A program made the translations under genes and the position numbers. The notes under the pieces were generated by a model. The model had not been told where the DNA came from, did not search any database, and saw only the letters and a program-made list of their open reading frames with translations. DNA of 17,560 nucleotides from Clostridia bacterium (lineage in GTDB: Bacteria; Bacillota; Clostridia; Oscillospirales; CAG-272). Positions 13,848-17,560 of this stretch are shown here, piece after piece. Numbering within the stretch: the stretch's first letter is position 1; the number at the start of each line of letters is the position of its first letter. Location of the stretch: assembly GCA_017556845.1 (NCBI GenBank), contig JAFYMA010000017.1, positions 1 through 17,560 on the forward strand, read 5' to 3'.

Positions 13848-15683
13848 ATGGCAGAAGAAATTAAAAAGGGCGGTATATCCGTCGATATTGAACATATTTT
13901 TCCCATTATAAAGAAATGGCTGTATTCGGAAAAGGAGATATTTCTCCGTGAGATCGTTTCAAACGCATCAGACGCCGTAACTAAGCTGAAAAGGCTTTCA
14001 AGCCTCGGAAAAGCAGACGGTATAGACGTGAGCGGATTTAAAATAACGGTTACGCTTGATAAGGGCGAACGAACGCTCACCGTATCGGATAACGGTATAG
14101 GTATGAGCCGTGACGAGCTTGAAAGATACTTGTGCCAGATAGCTTTGTCGGGTGCTGTTGAGTTTATCCAGAAGTATGAGGGCGACGGACAGGAAGCGTC
14201 AAAGGACGGAATAATAGGGCACTTTGGACTTGGCTTTTATTCTTCGTTTATGGTGAGCGACGAGGTTACTGTCGTTACAAGATCATATACGGATTCTCCT
14301 GCTGTAAAATGGGTATGCACCTCTGACGGTGAGTACGAGATATTCGACGGCGAACGTGAGGAAAGAGGAACAGACGTTATTATGAAAATATCCTCAGAGG
14401 AATCGGAGTTTCTCACCGAGGGTAAGATAAGGCAGATACTGAACAAATTCTGTGCGTTTATGCCCGTTCCGATCTATTTCGTTGTTGAAGGGGATGAAAA
14501 GGAGGATAACGAGCCTGTAAACGATACGACACCTCTGTGGCAAAAATCCCCGTCTGAATGCACGGAGGAAGAATACAAGGAGTTTTACGGCAAGGTATTC
14601 AACGATTTTAAGGAGCCTTTGTTCTATATCCATATAAATGCAGATTACCCCCTCAATTTCAAGGGTATACTTTACTTCCCGAAGCTCAATCACGAGTACG
14701 ATTCACTCGAAGGACAGGTAAAGCTGTATTATAATCAGGTGTTCGTGGCAGATAATATAAAGGAAGTAATACCCGAATATATGCTTATGCTCAAGGGCGT
14801 GCTCGATTGCCCCGAGCTTCCCTTGAACGTATCGCGCAGCTATCTGCAAAACAGCGGTTACGTTGCAAAAATATCGGCTCACATCGTTAAAAAGGTAGCA
14901 GATAAGCTCAATTCGCTTTTCAATAACGAAAGAGAAAAATACGAAGGACTGTGGGATGATATCAAGACGTTCGTTGAATACGCGTCTATAAGAGATAAAA
15001 AATTCCATGACAGAGTAAAAAAGAACGTTATTTTCAGATCCGCTACGGAAAACGGCAAATTCTACACGCTTGACGAGTATCTTGAAATTGCAAAGGAAAA
15101 GCACGAAAATACCGTATACTATGCAACAGACGTAACGACGCAGGCACAGTATATTTCTATGTTTGAGTCAGAGCAGATACAGATCATCCTTCTTGACCGT
15201 ATGCTCGATACACAGTATATCCACACCGTTGAGCAGGACAGATCAGAGGTCAAATTCGTAAGAATTGACGCAGATACCGCCGTTTTGAAAAATGACGGAG
15301 AGATAACGGAAAGCGAAAAGGTCACCGAAATATTCAAAAAGGTAAGTAAAAACGAGGAGCTTAAGGTAAAATACGAGTCCTTGAAGGACGAAAAGACGCC
15401 TGCTCTTATCAATATCAGCGAACAGTCAAGAAGATTTGAGGATATGATGAAAATGTACCGTATGGACGGTATGCCCAATATGCCGACTGATATGACGCTG
15501 ATAGTAAACGTAAACAGCGCACTTGTACAAAAGCTCATTTCGCTGTCGCAGTCCGATGAGGAAAAGGCGCACCTTCTGGCAAAGCAGATATACACGCTTT
15601 CGCTTATAGCACAAAGACAGCTTACCGCCGATGAGTTAAAAGCGTTCCTTAACGAAAGCTACGAAATGCTTATGAATATATAA
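13848..15683 (+). CDS. htpG: Molecular chaperone HtpG (bacterial Hsp90)
   Basis: HtpG is the cytoplasmic ATP-dependent Hsp90 chaperone. The 611-residue length matches bacterial family members (about 620). The N-terminal GHKL ATP pocket is complete: EIVSNASDA (35-43) with the catalytic-type Glu35 and Asn39, SDNGIGM (80-86) and GHFGLGFYSSFMV (124-136). The middle domain includes LPLNVSRSYLQ, which supplies the conserved Arg that contacts ATP. AAGGAG lies 7 nt before the ATG. The gene is monocistronic between its own promoter and a strong terminator. Its place between two sporulation genes may be chance; nothing in the sequence ties it to sporulation. Confidence 0.96.
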   Translation: MAEEIKKGGISVDIEHIFPIIKKWLYSEKEIFLREIVSNASDAVTKLKRLSSLGKADGIDVSGFKITVTLDKGERTLTVSDNGIGMSRDELERYLCQIALSGAVEFIQKYEGDGQEASKDGIIGHFGLGFYSSFMVSDEVTVVTRSYTDSPAVKWVCTSDGEYEIFDGEREERGTDVIMKISSEESEFLTEGKIRQILNKFCAFMPVPIYFVVEGDEKEDNEPVNDTTPLWQKSPSECTEEEYKEFYGKVFNDFKEPLFYIHINADYPLNFKGILYFPKLNHEYDSLEGQVKLYYNQVFVADNIKEVIPEYMLMLKGVLDCPELPLNVSRSYLQNSGYVAKISAHIVKKVADKLNSLFNNEREKYEGLWDDIKTFVEYASIRDKKFHDRVKKNVIFRSATENGKFYTLDEYLEIAKEKHENTVYYATDVTTQAQYISMFESEQIQIILLDRMLDTQYIHTVEQDRSEVKFVRIDADTAVLKNDGEITESEKVTEIFKKVSKNEELKVKYESLKDEKTPALINISEQSRRFEDMMKMYRMDGMPNMPTDMTLIVNVNSALVQKLISLSQSDEEKAHLLAKQIYTLSLIAQRQLTADELKAFLNESYEMLMNI

Positions 15684-15722
15684 TCACGTCAGCACAGACA
15701 AAACCGTAATTTATAAACGAAT

Positions 15723-15763
15723 AACGCCGACAGAGCTCTCTTTGTCGGCGTTGATTCTTTTTT
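15723..15763 (+). terminator. Intrinsic terminator of htpG
   Basis: AACGCCGACA (15723-15732) pairs perfectly with TGTCGGCGTT (15743-15752), followed by a T-rich run including six T at 15758-15763. The loop itself holds the palindrome AGAGCTCT. Confidence 0.85.
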
Positions 15764-15769
15764 GAGGCC

Positions 15770-15789
15770 CCGCATTGTGCAAAATGCGG
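15770..15789. terminator. Second hairpin between htpG and spoIIE
   Basis: CCGCATT (15770-15776) pairs with AATGCGG (15783-15789) around GTGCAA. T-rich sequence follows on the plus strand, so it may back up the htpG terminator. On the minus strand, after spoIIE, it is followed by GGCC rather than T, so it is a poor terminator for that gene. Confidence 0.4.
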
Positions 15790-15853
15790 ATATTTTAATA
15801 TTTTGTAAAACCGAGAAGATATGTATAACCTTTTTGATATTTATACGTTTATA

Positions 15854-17560
15854 TTATGTGAGCGATATTTTGTAAACGCATACGGTTATATCGTCGCTTC
15901 CGCCTGAACGCTCCTTTGCTGTGTCAGCGATCCTTTTGCATAGCTCCTCACAGCTTTCGCAGGTGTACTCTGAAAGCATATCGTACAGCCAGAGAAGCTC
16001 GTTTTCGCAATCGGATACCCCGTCGCTCATCATTACCGCAATATCGCCGTTTTTGAATGTGAATTCGATCTTCTCCGAGCAAAGCTCCTTCATTATTCCG
16101 ACGGGCGGCGTGTGAGAGGCTATACGGAATATCCTCCCTTCACGCACGACGAGCGATACCGACGCACCGCTTTTTATAAAGCTGCCGAGTCCCGTTCTCA
16201 GATCGACGTACGAAAGATCGACCGTGGTGAAGCATTCGTCAGTTTTACAGCGTACGAAGTGATTGAGCATTTTTAAAACCGGCGATATGTTACACCCTGC
16301 CAAAAGCAGCCTTTCCAAAAATACGCACGCGAGCTTTGACGTCAGTGCCGCCTTGCTTCCGCTTCCCATTCCGTCACAGATGCACGCGCAGAATTTGCCG
16401 TCATTTTCCGAGGTGAATATGGAGTCTCCGTTGATTATTTCACCATCCTTTGCGTATTGCACCGAAAATTCCTCACACGAAAATCTGTTGCTTTGCTGTA
16501 ATATAACGCTCAGATATTCATCAATAACGGTTATTTCCGGCTCGTCGAGCTGCACGCCGAGTATTTTTCCGAACGTTTTCTTAAGCTCGGACGATTGTGA
16601 GCTGATTTTGCGCATATCAAGCCCGCAGGCGATGACGGTCAGCCTTTCCTCACCGTATACGGCGATGTTTGAGCCGAACAGATCACGGTATATATTGTGC
16701 TTTTGCAGCTTTTCGGTAAGCTCCTTATTCAATTCGTTTTCCTTATGCGTCTTTTCAACGGCGCACTGTATCAGATCGGAGATGCGCATATAATCCTCCG
16801 CCATGACCTCGGTTTTATTGTGCCGCAGTTTTTCGCTTATGTACGATGAGAGCTTTACGTTTATGCTGACGGTCAGCTTGTCCGCAAAATAGCAGCCCGT
16901 CCGTATTTTTTCGGGCAGATCATCCGTTGAAAGAGCGCCCTTGTCGTATATTGCACCGGCAGTTCTTCTTACGTTTACGTCCGACCTTATTCCCTTTGGA
17001 AAGCACAGCTTCTTCATAGAGCATTTTTTGCAGAACGTCTCAAATTCCTTTTCACAAAGCTCGCATATTTCGTGTACGGCAGGGCGGCGTTCCCTGTCGG
17101 ATAACGCGCAAATGACGTCGGAAATGTCAGACAGTGTTTTTGAAAGATTGTCATATCCGTTATGATACATACTGCTTTTTCTTATATTTGCTATTTCTCT
17201 GACCGAAACGGCGTTTTTATACATTATGTCGTCTTTGAATATTCTCAGATCGGGCAGTAAGGCGAATTTTTCCGTCGGAATATATATAGCGCAGGCGGCT
17301 ATTGCTTCGGGCAGGTATACGAGCATTTCCTCGATTCCGAGCGTATATGCTCCGAACACGCCCGCACAAGCCATTGATATGCCGACAGTCCACAGCGATG
17401 CATGGAATAACGGAAATCCGCATAAAAATCCGACTATTCCGAAAACGGGACACAGTGAAATATCAAGCGCCGCCCCGCATAAAAATCCCGTAAGAGCACC
17501 TCTCAAGGCTCCTCCCTTTCTCGATACGTATACGGAAAATAAAAAGGCGCATATCGCCCC
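15854..17560 (-). CDS. spoIIE: Stage II sporulation protein E, PP2C phosphatase (5' end outside window)
   Basis: SpoIIE is a membrane phosphatase at the asymmetric division septum. It dephosphorylates SpoIIAA and so activates SigF in the forespore. 568 codons are present, with no stop before the window edge, against about 800 or more for full family members, so the first part of the membrane domain is missing. The visible N-terminal portion is hydrophobic with several likely helices, then a linker with a cysteine-rich segment (CELCEKEFETFCKKCSMKKLC). The C-terminal PP2C domain is complete: GDSIF, ICDGMGSGSKAALTSKLA, MMSDGVSDCE and SGGSDDITVCVY, which carry the expected metal-binding aspartates. 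The gene converges on htpG. Its substrate SpoIIAA is encoded at 6210-6521. Confidence 0.93.
   Translation of the reverse strand, partial: GAICAFLFSVYVSRKGGALRGALTGFLCGAALDISLCPVFGIVGFLCGFPLFHASLWTVGISMACAGVFGAYTLGIEEMLVYLPEAIAACAIYIPTEKFALLPDLRIFKDDIMYKNAVSVREIANIRKSSMYHNGYDNLSKTLSDISDVICALSDRERRPAVHEICELCEKEFETFCKKCSMKKLCFPKGIRSDVNVRRTAGAIYDKGALSTDDLPEKIRTGCYFADKLTVSINVKLSSYISEKLRHNKTEVMAEDYMRISDLIQCAVEKTHKENELNKELTEKLQKHNIYRDLFGSNIAVYGEERLTVIACGLDMRKISSQSSELKKTFGKILGVQLDEPEITVIDEYLSVILQQSNRFSCEEFSVQYAKDGEIINGDSIFTSENDGKFCACICDGMGSGSKAALTSKLACVFLERLLLAGCNISPVLKMLNHFVRCKTDECFTTVDLSYVDLRTGLGSFIKSGASVSLVVREGRIFRIASHTPPVGIMKELCSEKIEFTFKNGDIAVMMSDGVSDCENELLWLYDMLSEYTCESCEELCKRIADTAKERSGGSDDITVCVYKISLT

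Noticed and set aside
17504..17506. TTG at 17506 as the start of spoIIE
   Set aside because: The frame is open to the window edge with hydrophobic codons, and the visible part lacks the full N-terminal membrane domain of SpoIIE.

Overview
The window looks like a chromosomal segment from an endospore-forming member of the Clostridia (Bacillota), plausibly a gut or rumen Oscillospirales-type organism. This rests on the complete spoIIAA-spoIIAB-sigF operon, a SpoIIE phosphatase, a SpoIIQ-like LytM protein with an apparent forespore promoter, the DUF177-rpmF pair, a clostridial-type PDZ/radical-SAM DUF512 protein, and AGGAGG-type ribosome binding sites with TTGACA/TATAAT promoters. The lineage below class level is inference. 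No transposase, phage gene, tRNA, rRNA or CRISPR array was seen.

Layout. 1-1805 (minus): 3'-truncated gene for a secreted lipoprotein with a GH99-like barrel. 1806-2149: divergent promoter region. 2150-3442 (plus): murA, closed by a terminator and facing tcdA (3544-4227, minus). 4326-5933 (minus): a secreted CBM9-like protein with a C-terminal membrane anchor, with its own terminator and a strong sigma-A promoter. 6210-7789 (plus): spoIIAA-spoIIAB-sigF. 7850-8669 (plus): DUF177 and rpmF from a consensus promoter. 8670-8884: a non-coding stretch with a candidate terminator and a compact four-stem cloverleaf palindrome. 8885-12819 (plus): DUF512, der and an unusual long PlsY with an extra extracytoplasmic domain. 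12917-13672 (minus): SpoIIQ-like M23 protein. 13848-15683 (plus): htpG. 15854-17560 (minus): spoIIE, its 5' end outside the window.

How the genes fit together. Five genes belong to the first compartment-specific step of sporulation. SpoIIAB holds SigF inactive and phosphorylates SpoIIAA. SpoIIE dephosphorylates SpoIIAA, which then frees SigF in the forespore, and SigF drives genes such as spoIIQ. A sequence fitting the SigF/SigG promoter consensus lies just upstream of the M23 gene and sets its start codon. The remaining genes are housekeeping: cell wall (murA), tRNA modification (tcdA), ribosome (rpmF, DUF177, der), phospholipid synthesis (plsY) and chaperone (htpG), plus two surface proteins likely to act on or bind carbohydrate.

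The least ordinary items are the cloverleaf palindrome at 8770-8837, the PlsY protein carrying a sixth membrane segment and a SurA/PrsA N-domain-like tail, and the SigF-type promoter before the SpoIIQ-like gene.
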